From the NCBI GenBank assembly GCA_903906515.1, contig CAIVKO010000066.1, positions 1 to 36,280 of the forward strand: 36,280 nucleotides of DNA. Direction: 5' to 3'. How positions within the stretch are numbered: the first letter of the stretch is position 1; each line of letters begins with the position of its first letter. This document shows, one piece after another, positions 1-9,284 of this stretch. The position numbers and the translations under genes were made by a program. The DNA comes from Akkermansiaceae bacterium (GTDB taxonomy: Bacteria > Verrucomicrobiota > Verrucomicrobiia > Verrucomicrobiales > Akkermansiaceae). The notes beneath the pieces were generated by a model. That model did no database searches. It was not told the origin of the DNA and worked only from the letters and a program-made list of their open reading frames with translations.

Positions 1-33
1 GACCAGACTTTCCTGCTCATCGGCATCGACTGA
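1..33 (+). CDS. 3' end of an upstream gene (partial)
   Basis: The first frame reads ten codons (DQTFLLIGID) and then TGA at 31-33. A receiver gene follows 22 bp later on the same strand, so this is probably the last stretch of an upstream gene of the same operon. Too little is visible to assign a family. Confidence 0.45.
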   Translation, partial: DQTFLLIGID

Positions 34-55
34 ACTTTTTAACCCACGCTCTCTC

Positions 56-427
56 ATGGCCCGACTTGTCATCGCTGAAGATTCCCCCCACATGCTCCGC
101 TTGCTGGAAATGACGCTACGCAAAGCAGGTCACACCTGGACTGCCTGCGCTGCCGGAGACACCGCGCTTGCCGCTATTCAGGCCGAGAAGCCGGATGCGG
201 CATTGCTCGATATCATCATGCCCGGCATGGATGGACTGGAAGTGCTGGCCGCGCTCAAGGCGGATCCCTCCACGGCCGGCATTCCCGTCATCATGCTCAC
301 CGCCCGTGGCCATACCCTGACCCGTGAGCAAGCGGAGGAAAGCGGGGCTTCCGCATTTCTAACAAAACCATACAGTCCAACCGAATTGATCGCCTGCATC
401 GAGCGGCTTACCTCAACACCCCTATGA
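56..427 (+). CDS. Single-domain response regulator (CheY-like receiver)
   Basis: A 123-residue protein that is a receiver domain and nothing else, so it would act by protein-protein contact rather than as a DNA-binding regulator. The acidic pocket (E8, D9), the phospho-acceptor Asp in LLDIIMPGMDG (about D52), the conserved Thr in MLTAR and the Lys in TKPYS (about K104) are all present, so it should be phosphorylatable. The stop overlaps the next start as ATGA, implying translational coupling with the phosphatase-superfamily gene. No partner kinase is adjacent; the nearest is the hybrid kinase encoded convergently at 7352-4530. A receiver directly before an alkaline-phosphatase-fold protein recalls the fused PorX architecture of Bacteroidota, but that comparison is inference. 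Confidence 0.93.
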   Translation: MARLVIAEDSPHMLRLLEMTLRKAGHTWTACAAGDTALAAIQAEKPDAALLDIIMPGMDGLEVLAALKADPSTAGIPVIMLTARGHTLTREQAEESGASAFLTKPYSPTELIACIERLTSTPL

Positions 428-1593
428 AAGACCATCTATCACTTTTCATCATGGTCGATGCCTGCGGCTGGGAGATCGTCAAAGATCATCCTTTCCTCAA
501 AAAAGTGGCACCGCACCGCCGTAAGCTGGAGAGCGTTTTCGGCTACAGTTCCACCTGTGTGCCATCCATTCTATCCGGTCGTTGGCCGGACGAGCATCGG
601 AACTGGTGCTACTTCGTTTACAATCCGGCCGAGTCACCATTCCGCACGCTGCGCTGGCTGCGCTGGCTTCCCACCGCCGTGACCAGCCGCCGGATTTTCC
701 GCCGCTGGCTCACGAAGTTCGTGAAGGTGCAACTCAAGTTCCGCGGATATTTCGATCTCTACAACATCCCGTTCAAATACATCCACCTCTTCGATTTCAC
801 CGAAAAGAAGAGCCCGCTCAAACCCAAGGGTATGAATCGGGGACCCAACATCTTCGACCTTCTGGAGGAAAAGAAAATTCCCTATTTCGTCACCGATCCA
901 TCGCAGCCCGAGGAAGAACACCTGCGGCGATTGTTAGGTGATATCGAAAGCGAGCGCATCGACTTCGCGTTCCAATACTGGGCAGGGCTCGACGGATTGC
1001 TTCACATGGTGGGCAACGACTCGCCGGAAATTCCGAAAAAGCTCGATCACTATGACCGCTGGATCACCCAGGTCATGGAAACCGCCAAAAAACACTACCG
1101 CGAAGTGCGCCTGCACGTTTTCAGCGACCACGGCATGGCGAACTGCGATGTCCACATCGACCTGCGCGCGAAGATCGATCCACTCGGCCTCGAAATGGGT
1201 AAGGACTACGCCGTGGTTTACGACAGCACGATGGCCCGCTTCTGGTTTCTCAAGCCAGGCGTGAAAGAGCGCATCGTCGAGGTGTTGAATGGATTTCCGG
1301 AAGGCCGCATCATGCAGGAGGAAGAACTGCGCCACTATCGAGCATTCTTTGATGACCATGCCTTCGGCGAGTTGATCTGGCTGACCCAGGAAGGAACCCT
1401 GATCGTCCCAAGCCACATGGGTGAGCGCCCGATCCGAGCGATGCACGGCTATCATCCCACCGATCCGCAGAGTTATGCCACGCTTTTCAGCAGCCACGAT
1501 GAAGTGCCCGCCGAGGTGACGCACATCCCGCACATTTACCAACTGATGGAGCGCGCGGTGAACTATCACGCAGCCGCGCAAACGAAATCATGA
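424..1593 (+). CDS. Alkaline phosphatase superfamily protein (type I phosphodiesterase/nucleotide pyrophosphatase-like)
   Basis: A 389-residue cytoplasmic-looking protein without a signal peptide. Metal-site residues of the alkaline phosphatase fold can be placed in order: D12 in MVDACGW, the nucleophile candidate T44 in GYSSTCVPS, D190 and H194 in GLDGLLHMV, D235-H236 in FSDHGM, and H341 in MHGYHP. The family hydrolyses or transfers phosphate, phosphonate or sulfate esters; the substrate cannot be read from the sequence. The start overlaps the receiver stop (ATGA) and the stop overlaps the glycosyltransferase start (ATGA). Between a receiver and a glycosyltransferase, a role in controlling or modifying a surface glycan is plausible. 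An alternative is a PglZ-type effector domain split from its receiver. Confidence 0.8.
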   Translation: MKDHLSLFIMVDACGWEIVKDHPFLKKVAPHRRKLESVFGYSSTCVPSILSGRWPDEHRNWCYFVYNPAESPFRTLRWLRWLPTAVTSRRIFRRWLTKFVKVQLKFRGYFDLYNIPFKYIHLFDFTEKKSPLKPKGMNRGPNIFDLLEEKKIPYFVTDPSQPEEEHLRRLLGDIESERIDFAFQYWAGLDGLLHMVGNDSPEIPKKLDHYDRWITQVMETAKKHYREVRLHVFSDHGMANCDVHIDLRAKIDPLGLEMGKDYAVVYDSTMARFWFLKPGVKERIVEVLNGFPEGRIMQEEELRHYRAFFDDHAFGELIWLTQEGTLIVPSHMGERPIRAMHGYHPTDPQSYATLFSSHDEVPAEVTHIPHIYQLMERAVNYHAAAQTKS

Positions 1594-2879
1594 GCGCCCG
1601 CACCATCATCCACGTGCCCCGGCGCTTCGTCGCAAACGAGTGGGGCGGCACCGAGACCGTCGTGCTCGAAATTTCCAAGCAGCAGCGCGCTGCCGGGCTG
1701 AATCCCCGCATCATCACCTCCATGGCTCTGGCGGATCGGAATCACGATGAAATCGGCGGAATTCCGGTGGATCGTTATCCGCATATCTATCCATTTTTTG
1801 GCCTCACCGACAATGATCGCGCGGCGATGGACAAGAAGGGTGGCAACCTTCTTTCGCTGCCACTCCTGCGCGCGCTGATCCGCGAGCCCGACGTCCGCCT
1901 CTATCATGCCCACGCGCTCAAGCGCCTCGGCGGCTCGGTCCGCACCGCCGCACGATGGAATAAGAAACCCTATGTCGTATCGCTCCACGGCGGGATCTTC
2001 GATGTGCCCGCCGCGGAACTTAGCGACCTGACGAAACCGATCGAAGGCAAGATCGAATGGGGCAAGCCGTTTGGCGCGCTGCTCGGTGCGCGCAAAGTGC
2101 TGGAAGATGCCGATCACGTGATCTGCGTGGGCGATAGCGAAGCACAAAAGGCGAAAGCCACTTTGCCACACGACCGGGTGAGCTACCTTCCCAACGGCGT
2201 GGACTGCCAGCGATTCAATACCGGCGATGGACGCCGCTTCCGCGAGCACTTCGCCATTGCGCCGGACGCATTTCTGGTGGTCAACATCAGCCGCATCGAT
2301 TCCCAGAAAAACCAGCTTGGCCTGTTAGAAGCCTTTGCGCGTTTTCATGCGGTGACGCCCGGCGCCAGGTTGGTCATGATCGGCCCGGAAACCCAGCCCG
2401 CCTACGGTGACAAACTCCGCGCTTTCATCGCCGCGAACCATCTAGGTGAAGCCGTCATGATTGTCCCCGGACTGAGCAACGAGAGCGGCCTGCTCATCGA
2501 TGCCTATCACGCGGCGGATGTCTTCGTGCTTTCCTCGCGGCACGAACCCTTCGGCATCGTGGTGCTTGAGGCGTGGTGTGCCGGGCGGTCGGTCGTTGTC
2601 AGCCGCGTCGGTGGCTTGCAGGCGCTCGTCCGCGATGGCGAGACAGGATTTTTCTTCGATCCCGATTCGCCGGACGCCGCCGACCAACTCGCCGGACATC
2701 TTTTGAAATTGCACAACGATCCGGCCATGCGCCGGAGTGTGGGTGAAGCCGGACGTGCAGAGGCGCTTGCCCGCTACGATTGGTCCCGCATCGGTGCCCA
2801 ACTCGAAACTCTCTATCAACTCGCCGAGGAAAGCGCGGCACGCCGTTGGCATGGCTCCCAACGAAAGGAGGGCGCATGA
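1590..2879 (+). CDS. Glycosyltransferase family 4 (GT-B fold)
   Basis: A 429-residue retaining-type glycosyltransferase. The N-terminal domain has the glycine-rich acceptor-side loop NEWGGTETV (about residues 16-24). The C-terminal Rossmann domain starts near VVNISRIDSQKN (about 230) and carries the nucleotide-sugar motif EPFGIVVLE (EX7E), followed by GGLQALVRDGETGFFF, as in GT4 enzymes. It should transfer a sugar from a nucleotide-activated donor during polysaccharide or glycolipid synthesis at the inner face of the cytoplasmic membrane. It is coupled to both neighbours by ATGA overlaps. Length is normal for GT4. The donor and acceptor cannot be inferred. Confidence 0.92.
   Translation: MSARTIIHVPRRFVANEWGGTETVVLEISKQQRAAGLNPRIITSMALADRNHDEIGGIPVDRYPHIYPFFGLTDNDRAAMDKKGGNLLSLPLLRALIREPDVRLYHAHALKRLGGSVRTAARWNKKPYVVSLHGGIFDVPAAELSDLTKPIEGKIEWGKPFGALLGARKVLEDADHVICVGDSEAQKAKATLPHDRVSYLPNGVDCQRFNTGDGRRFREHFAIAPDAFLVVNISRIDSQKNQLGLLEAFARFHAVTPGARLVMIGPETQPAYGDKLRAFIAANHLGEAVMIVPGLSNESGLLIDAYHAADVFVLSSRHEPFGIVVLEAWCAGRSVVVSRVGGLQALVRDGETGFFFDPDSPDAADQLAGHLLKLHNDPAMRRSVGEAGRAEALARYDWSRIGAQLETLYQLAEESAARRWHGSQRKEGA
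2864..2872 (+). promoter_or_regulatory. Shine-Dalgarno site that fixes the next start
   Basis: AAAGGAGGG lies 3 bases before the ATG at 2876, inside the end of the glycosyltransferase gene. It supports a start at 2876 rather than the in-frame ATG 96 bp further upstream. Confidence 0.75.
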
Positions 2880-4018
2880 ACGCCGAACCCACCCGCTACA
2901 CCCGCGATGGCAGCGATGCGTTGGAAACGCTGATCGACCGGACCTGTGAGGAAATCGGGAGGGAAGTCACCCGCATCGTCCCACCTGATAAATTCCAGGC
3001 GCTTTTGTTAGGTGGCGGATACGGTCGCGGCGAGGGTGGCGTGCTTACCACTCCGATTGGCGATGCGCCGTACAACGATCTGGAGTTCTTCCTGCTCATC
3101 AGCGGGCATCCAAGGCTCAACGAACGGCGATATGGCGCGGCCATTCACGATTTGGAACATCGGATGACGGAAAAACTCGGCATCGAGGTGGAGTTTAAAA
3201 TCCTCTCTCTGGAGAAACTCGTCGCCAGCCCGACGACGATGTTCTACTACGATCTCGTCTGCGGTCACCGTGTCACTGTGGGTTCGCCAGCCGTGCTGGA
3301 GGCTTGCGCCCACCATGCTGATCCCACGTGCATTCCCGCGCACGAGGCGACCCGGTTGATGATGAACCGTTGCTCCGGCTTGTTGTTTGCGGCGGAGCGC
3401 CTGGCCCGTAGCGATCTCACGCGCGAGGATCTGGATTTTACGGCCCGCAATATCGCCAAGGCCCAACTGGCACTCGGCGATGTGATCCTAACAACACTCG
3501 GGAAATATCATTGGAGCTGCATCGAACGCCATAAGCAACTCGCCTCGGTCAATGAAACCTCGCTGCCACTGGCGGACTTGCTTGCGTTTCACAAGGACGG
3601 AGTTGCATTCAAGCTGCACCCATGTCCCGGCACTTCCACGCTTGATGAGTTGCAGGCTCTGCACCAGGCCGTGACGAAAGTCGCATGGGCCGTGTGGTCT
3701 TGGCAGGAGCGGAAGCGACTCGGTATTTCCACGGCCACGCCCGCTGAATACGCCCATGGCGGAAACAAATGCCCTGAAACCTCCGCTCTGAAAAATCCGC
3801 TGGTTCGGCTAAGGGCATTTGGAGTGAAAGGTTTGCTGGGTCCGCTGGCATTCCGCTACCCCCGCGAAGGTCTGCTCAACTCGCTTTCATTGCTGCTTTG
3901 GGCTCCCGACCTCGTGCCTGCCAACATGGCGTGGCTTTCAAGCCAACTCGTCACGCCGGTCACGAACCGGCAGGAATCCATAGCCGCCTACGAAAGACTC
4001 TGGCATCGATTCAACTGA
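2876..4018 (+). CDS. Nucleotidyltransferase-fold-like protein
   Basis: A 380-residue soluble protein. Residues about 42-70 read LLLGGGYGRGEGG followed by YNDLEFFLL. This resembles the glycine-rich strand-turn and paired acidic residues of polymerase-beta-type nucleotidyltransferases, with a third acidic candidate in IEVEFKIL. The match is by eye: the second acidic position is Glu rather than Asp, so activity is uncertain. The C-terminal half looks helical with no motif recognised. A strong SD and ATGA overlap fix the start. Within a glycan-type operon it might activate or modify a sugar or lipid, but this is guesswork from position. Confidence 0.6.
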   Translation: MNAEPTRYTRDGSDALETLIDRTCEEIGREVTRIVPPDKFQALLLGGGYGRGEGGVLTTPIGDAPYNDLEFFLLISGHPRLNERRYGAAIHDLEHRMTEKLGIEVEFKILSLEKLVASPTTMFYYDLVCGHRVTVGSPAVLEACAHHADPTCIPAHEATRLMMNRCSGLLFAAERLARSDLTREDLDFTARNIAKAQLALGDVILTTLGKYHWSCIERHKQLASVNETSLPLADLLAFHKDGVAFKLHPCPGTSTLDELQALHQAVTKVAWAVWSWQERKRLGISTATPAEYAHGGNKCPETSALKNPLVRLRAFGVKGLLGPLAFRYPREGLLNSLSLLLWAPDLVPANMAWLSSQLVTPVTNRQESIAAYERLWHRFN

Positions 4019-4020
4019 AT

Positions 4021-4554
4021 ATGTTCGCACTTCTAAAAGCCGATCTGCACCGCAACCTCCGGGACTATCTTCCCTGCGGTCTGTTGAAACGCGTCGTGCT
4101 TTGCCTCACTCTCAACAGCATCCACGCCGTCGTGTTGATCCGCTTCCAGCAATGGTGCTCGCGCAACCATTTGCCGGGCATCTTCGCATCCAAGATCTTG
4201 TTTTGGTTTTTCAAAATAGAAATCGGCAAAAATGTTAGAATCGGCCCGGGACTGCGCCTGCCACATCCGATGGACATTATCATCGCGCCGAATTCCGAAG
4301 TCGGACCAGACTGCGATCTCTATGCCGGCGTGCGTCTCGTGCTGTCGCATGGCAACAAGCAGGGCCCGATACTCGCCCGGAATGTCTTCATGGGCGATGG
4401 TGCGAAAGCCGTGGGTGCCATCAACATCGGGGATCATGCCATCATCGGAGTGTCCGCCGTCGTGACCAAGGACATTCCTGCGAATGCCACCGCTGTCGGT
4501 ATCCCGGCCAAGGTGATCACCTTGGACAATCAACGCGCCAACGAGTCCTCATAA
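4021..4554 (+). CDS. Serine O-acetyltransferase-like hexapeptide-repeat protein
   Basis: A 177-residue protein with an N-terminal helical part (residues 1-70) and a left-handed beta-helix of hexapeptide repeats (about 73-165: [57 protein letters not shown]). The LPHP segment and the [18 protein letters not shown] ending are typical of CysE-like acyltransferases. It is shorter than biosynthetic CysE, which fits a sugar or polysaccharide O-acetyltransferase in a glycan operon better than cysteine synthesis. The ATG at 4021 lies 2 bp after the preceding stop. The 3' end overlaps the convergent kinase gene by 25 bp, with no terminator between them. Confidence 0.82.
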   Translation: MFALLKADLHRNLRDYLPCGLLKRVVLCLTLNSIHAVVLIRFQQWCSRNHLPGIFASKILFWFFKIEIGKNVRIGPGLRLPHPMDIIIAPNSEVGPDCDLYAGVRLVLSHGNKQGPILARNVFMGDGAKAVGAINIGDHAIIGVSAVVTKDIPANATAVGIPAKVITLDNQRANESS

Positions 4555-7352
4555 AACCGGATCCGGATCAAGCCCCCCGGCAGGTTTTCAGGCAGCCATT
4601 TTCCCAACATTTCGGCGAGTGCCTGGGAGCGGATTGGTTTGGAAATATAATCGTCCATTCCGGCGGCAATACAGTCATCGCGGTCGCCTTGCATGGCGCG
4701 TGCGGTCATGGCGATGATCGCAATTTTACCGTTCAGCACCTTCGCGTCTGCCATGCGAATGCGCTTGGTCGCCTCCAATCCATCCATCTCGGGCATTTCC
4801 ACGTCCATGAAAACAATATCGTATGGCAGGGTTTCCAGCGCATGGAGAGCTTCTAATCCGTTCGCCGCGACATCGACGCGATAACCGAGTTTCTTGAGCA
4901 TGCCTTTGCCCACCATCTGGTTGATCGAATTGTCTTCGACTAACAGGATTCGCGTCGCGGGTGACGTGGATTCCTCCACGGAGGCAGCGGGTGGCGTCGA
5001 TGTGTCCTGCGGAGTGGCGCGGGTGACAGTTGCTGAAACGATCGGTTTTTTGTTAGCCAGGATGTCGAGCAGGGATTTCCGCAGATCGGCGGAAAACAAA
5101 GGTTTCATAAGGTAGGCATCAAACTCAATGCCGAACGCGCGCCGCGCCTCTTCCTGATGGCCAAGGCTGGTAAGCAGGATCATCGGTAGGTTTTTCGTGC
5201 GCGGGTCGGCGCGGAGTTTTTCTCCCAAATCCACGCCGCACATGCCGGGCATCTGCATGTCCAGGACTGCCAAATCGAATGGCGTACCCATCTCCTGTTC
5301 TCGCGCGGCGTATTCCAATGCGCGGAAACCATCCTCTGCCTCGGTGGGAATCATTCCCCATTGTTTCACGCATTCGCATACGATTTCACGGTTCACGGAA
5401 TGATCATCCACAATCAGAATGCGCTTGCCAGCCAGTGCCATAGTCGAGGTCGTGTTCTCCGGCGCTTCGGCTAGCGGTAACTTCACGGTGAACCAAAACT
5501 CAGAACCTATGTCCGGTTCACTGCTCACACCGATTTCACCTCCCATGATTGTGGCAAGTTGTTTGGAAATTGCCAGGCCCAGCCCTGTTCCTCCATACTG
5601 GCGTGTGGTGGAAGCATCCACCTGGGTGAAACGGTCGAAAAGAAACGGGACCTTGTCTGCGGCAATGCCCATGCCCGTATCTTGTACCCGAAAGTGTATC
5701 TTACATGATCCGTCTTCTTCGCATTCAGAACCCGCGCGGATGACCACGTGGCCCTGTTCCGTAAACTTGATGGAGTTGCCGGCAAGATTGTTGATAACCT
5801 GCCGCAGTCTTCCGGGATCGCCCTGCACCCATCGCACCAACCCCGGTTCGGGAGCAAAATACATCTCGATCCCCTTTGTCTGAGCACGCACCGCAAGCAC
5901 AGCGGTGGACTCTTCGATGAGTTGGTGCAGATCAAACGGCATGCTTTCAAGATCGAGCTTTCCGGATTCGATTTTTGAGAAATCCAGAATGTCATTGAGG
6001 ATGCCGAGCAGCGATTCGGCGCTGCTCTGGGTGATTTCCGCGAAGCGTTGTTGCTCGGGGCTCAATTTGGTATCCAGCAGCAATCCGTTCATGCCTAACA
6101 CACCATTCATCGGAGTGCGGATTTCATGGCTCATGTTTGCCAGAAATTCGCTTTTTGCCAGGTTTGCCGAATCCGCGCGCTCCGCCAGAAGGAGGGATTC
6201 CTCGGCGGCTTTTACCAATAGCCGGTTGGCTTCGAGCAGTTCCTGCTGGTATTTCAGGCGCGTCCGGTACTCCCTTCTGTGTGCGATAAGCCAAGCGTAT
6301 GTTAGTCCGAAAATGATCAGGAAAGAAATCGCTCCGGCCACCAAAAACCCCCAGTATTGGCGCCAAATTTCGGAGATCAGGATCGGTTGCTCCTGGTCAA
6401 ATGGCGGAAGTCGCAGCGATCTCGCCAAGGCCTCCACTTCCAAATAATCGGCGGGAATGGAATATCCCGTGATTCCCGCCGCCTTCGCCGCCGGGTGGTC
6501 CGCGTCCAGCGCGAAAAGCGCGGAGGCAAATTGCCGAACCGCTTTTTTATCGGTATTCGGAAGTGCGAAAACAGGCCACTCCGGATAGAGCCGGGTTGAG
6601 GTTAGCCAGGGAAAACCATCAAACTGCATGGGATTGAGCACCTTGATCGATTTCCGATCCAGCGAGCCTTCGGCTTCCATGTCCTCGATCACCCCGCTGC
6701 GCACGAATGCCACATCGACTTTACCATTGATCAAGGCCATGATGGCGTTCTGATGTGTTCTGCTTTCGATAATTTGAGGGAAGGCCTCATCGACCGGATT
6801 GCCGGCCAAATAGAATTCATACGCTTGTGCACGATAGCCCCCCATGTGCTCCTTGCCCGGCGTGGCGAGGCGCTTGCCCCGGATATCGCTGATGGATGCC
6901 AGGTCGTCCCTATCGGCCTTGGCGACGATACAGCCTGATAGATAATTCATCGGGCGGCCTTTCGGGTCGCGGCCGACCCGTGTGGCGATCACTCCAGATA
7001 ATGGGAATTTCCTGCGCACCACCAGGAAATCTGTCGGGTTCATCGTGACGATATCGAATTTTTTTTGTTCGATGCCCGTGTTGATCTCATTTATCGGCAG
7101 CACCCGGATTTCAACCCGGTAGTCACGGAGGGTGTCATTCAGATACTGGACAATGGGTGCGTATTGCGCGCTTGTTTTCTTTTCTCCGAGATAGGCGGAG
7201 ACCGCCCATGTGATCAATTTCCGGTCATCCTTTGCACTCGTGGACTCCGCCGCTTCCGCACGCAAAACACCTGCGGCAAAAAGACATATCAACGTGAGAA
7301 GCCTAATGAGGCCCCTTGGGATGTCGGTATGATGATGTCGTCCAACGTTCAT
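4530..7352 (-). CDS. Hybrid sensor histidine kinase with PhnD-type periplasmic sensor and two receiver domains
   Basis: A 940-residue membrane kinase. Order from the start at 7352: N-terminal signal/membrane segment (about 14-33), a phosphate/phosphonate-binding-protein-like domain (about 45-325, with MNPTDFLVV and [12 protein letters not shown] segments), a transmembrane helix (about 334-356), a HisKA domain with phospho-acceptor H409 in MSHEIRTP, a HATPase with N-box ([11 protein letters not shown]), DTGMG and GGTGLGLAI boxes, then REC1 (Asp about 698) and REC2 (Asp about 850). An AGGTGA site 8 bases upstream supports 7352; the longer frame from 7418 would overlap the EpsI-like gene. It is the last gene of the exosortase operon, 17 bp after that gene. 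It probably senses a small ligand in the periplasm; no output regulator is adjacent. Confidence 0.93.
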   Translation of the reverse strand: MNVGRHHHTDIPRGLIRLLTLICLFAAGVLRAEAAESTSAKDDRKLITWAVSAYLGEKKTSAQYAPIVQYLNDTLRDYRVEIRVLPINEINTGIEQKKFDIVTMNPTDFLVVRRKFPLSGVIATRVGRDPKGRPMNYLSGCIVAKADRDDLASISDIRGKRLATPGKEHMGGYRAQAYEFYLAGNPVDEAFPQIIESRTHQNAIMALINGKVDVAFVRSGVIEDMEAEGSLDRKSIKVLNPMQFDGFPWLTSTRLYPEWPVFALPNTDKKAVRQFASALFALDADHPAAKAAGITGYSIPADYLEVEALARSLRLPPFDQEQPILISEIWRQYWGFLVAGAISFLIIFGLTYAWLIAHRREYRTRLKYQQELLEANRLLVKAAEESLLLAERADSANLAKSEFLANMSHEIRTPMNGVLGMNGLLLDTKLSPEQQRFAEITQSSAESLLGILNDILDFSKIESGKLDLESMPFDLHQLIEESTAVLAVRAQTKGIEMYFAPEPGLVRWVQGDPGRLRQVINNLAGNSIKFTEQGHVVIRAGSECEEDGSCKIHFRVQDTGMGIAADKVPFLFDRFTQVDASTTRQYGGTGLGLAISKQLATIMGGEIGVSSEPDIGSEFWFTVKLPLAEAPENTTSTMALAGKRILIVDDHSVNREIVCECVKQWGMIPTEAEDGFRALEYAAREQEMGTPFDLAVLDMQMPGMCGVDLGEKLRADPRTKNLPMILLTSLGHQEEARRAFGIEFDAYLMKPLFSADLRKSLLDILANKKPIVSATVTRATPQDTSTPPAASVEESTSPATRILLVEDNSINQMVGKGMLKKLGYRVDVAANGLEALHALETLPYDIVFMDVEMPEMDGLEATKRIRMADAKVLNGKIAIIAMTARAMQGDRDDCIAAGMDDYISKPIRSQALAEMLGKWLPENLPGGLIRIRFYEDSLAR

Positions 7353-7369
7353 GGTTTGAGTCACCTGGG

Positions 7370-7966
7370 CTAGCGGAACCCGAGCGCTGGTAGCAGCACT
7401 TGAGGGATCCTTTTCCAATCGGCGGATTCACCGGGTGGAATGCGCAGCATGACGAGCAGAGGTTCGGGGCCGCTGTGCCCACGTGTGGCACGTCGCAGAC
7501 TGGCGCGCGACCAGTAGGTGACGGGGGAGGTGAATTGTTCGTTGCCGTCGTCAAAAAACCAAAGAGCCTCCATTTTGACACCATCCTTTTCCATGGATAA
7601 CCATGTGGCCTCACCCGAGGGCATGGTTTTCTGCTGCTTTTGCAGGATGTTCCAACCGCCACCGGCCAGACAGTAGCTGGGGTCGTGCACGGCGTGGCGG
7701 TTTCCGCTGCCATCGATCACGGTGAGCATGAAGGGCGCGCCGTGGCGCGGATGGACGACACGTTGCACGGCGGTGGCTCCTGCTAGAAAGGTTTGGTCTG
7801 CGGGACTCAAGTCCATCGGAACCGAATGGAAATCCGGCCCGTCAAGAGGCATGGAGGCAAGGCGGTCGGGTCCCTCGGCCATCGGTAGTGCGGGCCAAAC
7901 CAGGGCGATGGTTGCCGCGAGGCCGCATAGGCCGCCGAGTGCGATTTGTTTGCGGGATAGTTTCAT
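7370..7966 (-). CDS. EpsI-like exosortase-associated protein
   Basis: A 198-residue protein with an N-terminal membrane anchor or signal (about residues 7-30) and an exported domain. The segment [13 protein letters not shown] (Cys about 99) matches the hallmark Pro-x-x-Cys-Leu...Gly-Trp of the EpsI family that accompanies exosortases. The family's function is not settled; it acts outside the cytoplasmic membrane and may assist the sorting enzyme or polysaccharide export. The ATG at 7966 overlaps the preceding stop (ATGA), which fixes the start; the longer in-frame extension to 8305 lies in the neighbouring gene. The stop is TAG, unusual beside its TGA-ending neighbours. Confidence 0.8.
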   Translation of the reverse strand: MKLSRKQIALGGLCGLAATIALVWPALPMAEGPDRLASMPLDGPDFHSVPMDLSPADQTFLAGATAVQRVVHPRHGAPFMLTVIDGSGNRHAVHDPSYCLAGGGWNILQKQQKTMPSGEATWLSMEKDGVKMEALWFFDDGNEQFTSPVTYWSRASLRRATRGHSGPEPLLVMLRIPPGESADWKRIPQVLLPALGFR

Positions 7967-8457
7967 GAGGCGGTGTGGTTGGGGCTGCGTTTCAGGAGGG
8001 GGAACAGCGCTATGGCGGCAAGCATCGGGCGCTCCCAGCCGGCCAGTCCACCTGAGGAAAGGCGGCTGGCTAACCATCCGCAGGCAGGCAGCCAGGCCAG
8101 GGCTCCGACTGCCGCGATCCATCCTCGCGAAACTTTCATTGTTAGACCGCAAAACGCAGCGACAAGAGCCAGGTGATGACAGACGTGTAACGAGGTGATG
8201 GAGCCCGCCATGCACAGCAGACCGGAGATGGCGATCCATGTGAAAGAATGAGGGCCTGCTGTTTGACGCTGGCGGAATGAGACGGCACCAAGCGTGGTCA
8301 ACCAAATCAGGAATGCGGTTAGACCGCCTGTCGAGTAGAGATCATGCTGCCAGGCATCCCACAGTGATGGCAGTGCCAGAGCGGCGGAGAGAATCGACAT
8401 GAAAAGCGCCGGTATCAGGCCCTCATACGAGTCGGGTTTTGACGCGATGGCATTCAT
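7963..8457 (-). CDS. Small multi-pass membrane protein of the exosortase operon
   Basis: A 164-residue protein, not recognised as a family. It has about four hydrophobic segments: ALFMSILSAALALPSLW, GLTAFLIWLTTLGAV, a central one at about ISGLLCMAGSI to ALVAAFCGL, and the C-terminal GWIAAVGALAWLPACGW to MLAAIALFPLL. Its coupling on both sides (ATGA with the exosortase stop at 8454-8457, ATGA with the EpsI-like start at 7963-7966) makes it a core member of the operon. It could be an accessory subunit of the sorting machinery in the inner membrane; this is inference from position only. Confidence 0.72.
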   Translation of the reverse strand: MNAIASKPDSYEGLIPALFMSILSAALALPSLWDAWQHDLYSTGGLTAFLIWLTTLGAVSFRQRQTAGPHSFTWIAISGLLCMAGSITSLHVCHHLALVAAFCGLTMKVSRGWIAAVGALAWLPACGWLASRLSSGGLAGWERPMLAAIALFPLLKRSPNHTAS

Positions 8458-9284
8458 TGGGCGAAGCTGCGGCGGATTGTGACCGGCCCGTCGGGATCGA
8501 GTGCCCGGCAGAGCAGTTTGGCCATGCCGAGAACTACGGCGATGACGAGCAGACCGGTCATGCCATGCCATACACCCTCGGCAGTTGCCAGGCCGAAGGT
8601 GAGGGAGAGTGCGGAGAGCAACAAAATGCGGAGAAAATTGGCCATCCATGCCATCGCGGGCAGCAACAAGAGGAACATCAGGAAACGTGGACGTTTGGAA
8701 ATGTCATGCACGCCGATGGCGGCCCCGGCCAACAATGTGAGCTGGAGTAGATTCCAGCCGGCACAGGCTTGTTCGATATGGATCGACTCGCCAAGCACCA
8801 GCAATTCTGTTCCGTGGCGTTGGACAGGCATTTGTAGCAAGTTGAAAAACCCTTCCACAGACGCAGCCGCAGAGAGCCGAAACCACCATCCGATCTGCGG
8901 CCACTCGATCACCATCCATGGGAAGGACAATGCAAGAATGAGCAACACGCCTATTATATTGGCTTGGGGGCGGCACCAGCGCAGCATCCAATATGCGGCC
9001 AAGGCCGTCCATGAAAGTGCCAGCAGCGTGAGGCAGGGAAGAATCCATGCCGCGACAAACACAAGCCCAGCGAAAATCGGCCAAGCTACCGATGGGTGAA
9101 CGCGTTGAGGGCCTCTAGGCATCCGCCATGGACCCCCAAGCCATGCGGCGAGTTGAAACCCGGCCGCCAAAGGCAACATGTCTGCGGATTTTTCAACCCA
9201 ACTCATGTCCCGTGACCACACCATCCCAGCTCCGAGCACTAAGCCCGCAGCTCCGATTGTTCTGTATTTTGTAAGGCGTTTCAT
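8454..9284 (-). CDS. Exosortase/archaeosortase family transpeptidase
   Basis: A 276-residue polytopic membrane enzyme expected to cleave PEP-CTERM tails of exported proteins and transfer them to an unknown acceptor. The catalytic triad of the family is visible: C174 in EQACAGWNLLQ, R219 in ANFLRILLL and H240 in GVWHGMTGL, each at the edge of a hydrophobic helix. The usual Ile after the Gly of the Cys motif is Trp here, suggesting a divergent subgroup. The ATG at 9284 overlaps the TPR gene stop (ATGA); the longer in-frame extension to 9620 would run through the TPR gene and is hydrophilic, so it is rejected. The likely substrate is encoded two genes upstream in the same operon. Confidence 0.9.
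   Translation of the reverse strand: MKRLTKYRTIGAAGLVLGAGMVWSRDMSWVEKSADMLPLAAGFQLAAWLGGPWRMPRGPQRVHPSVAWPIFAGLVFVAAWILPCLTLLALSWTALAAYWMLRWCRPQANIIGVLLILALSFPWMVIEWPQIGWWFRLSAAASVEGFFNLLQMPVQRHGTELLVLGESIHIEQACAGWNLLQLTLLAGAAIGVHDISKRPRFLMFLLLLPAMAWMANFLRILLLSALSLTFGLATAEGVWHGMTGLLVIAVVLGMAKLLCRALDPDGPVTIRRSFAQ

Noticed and set aside
1566..2249. Minus-strand frame of 227 codons inside the glycosyltransferase gene
   Set aside because: Shadow of the GT4 gene; no family match and no independent start signal.
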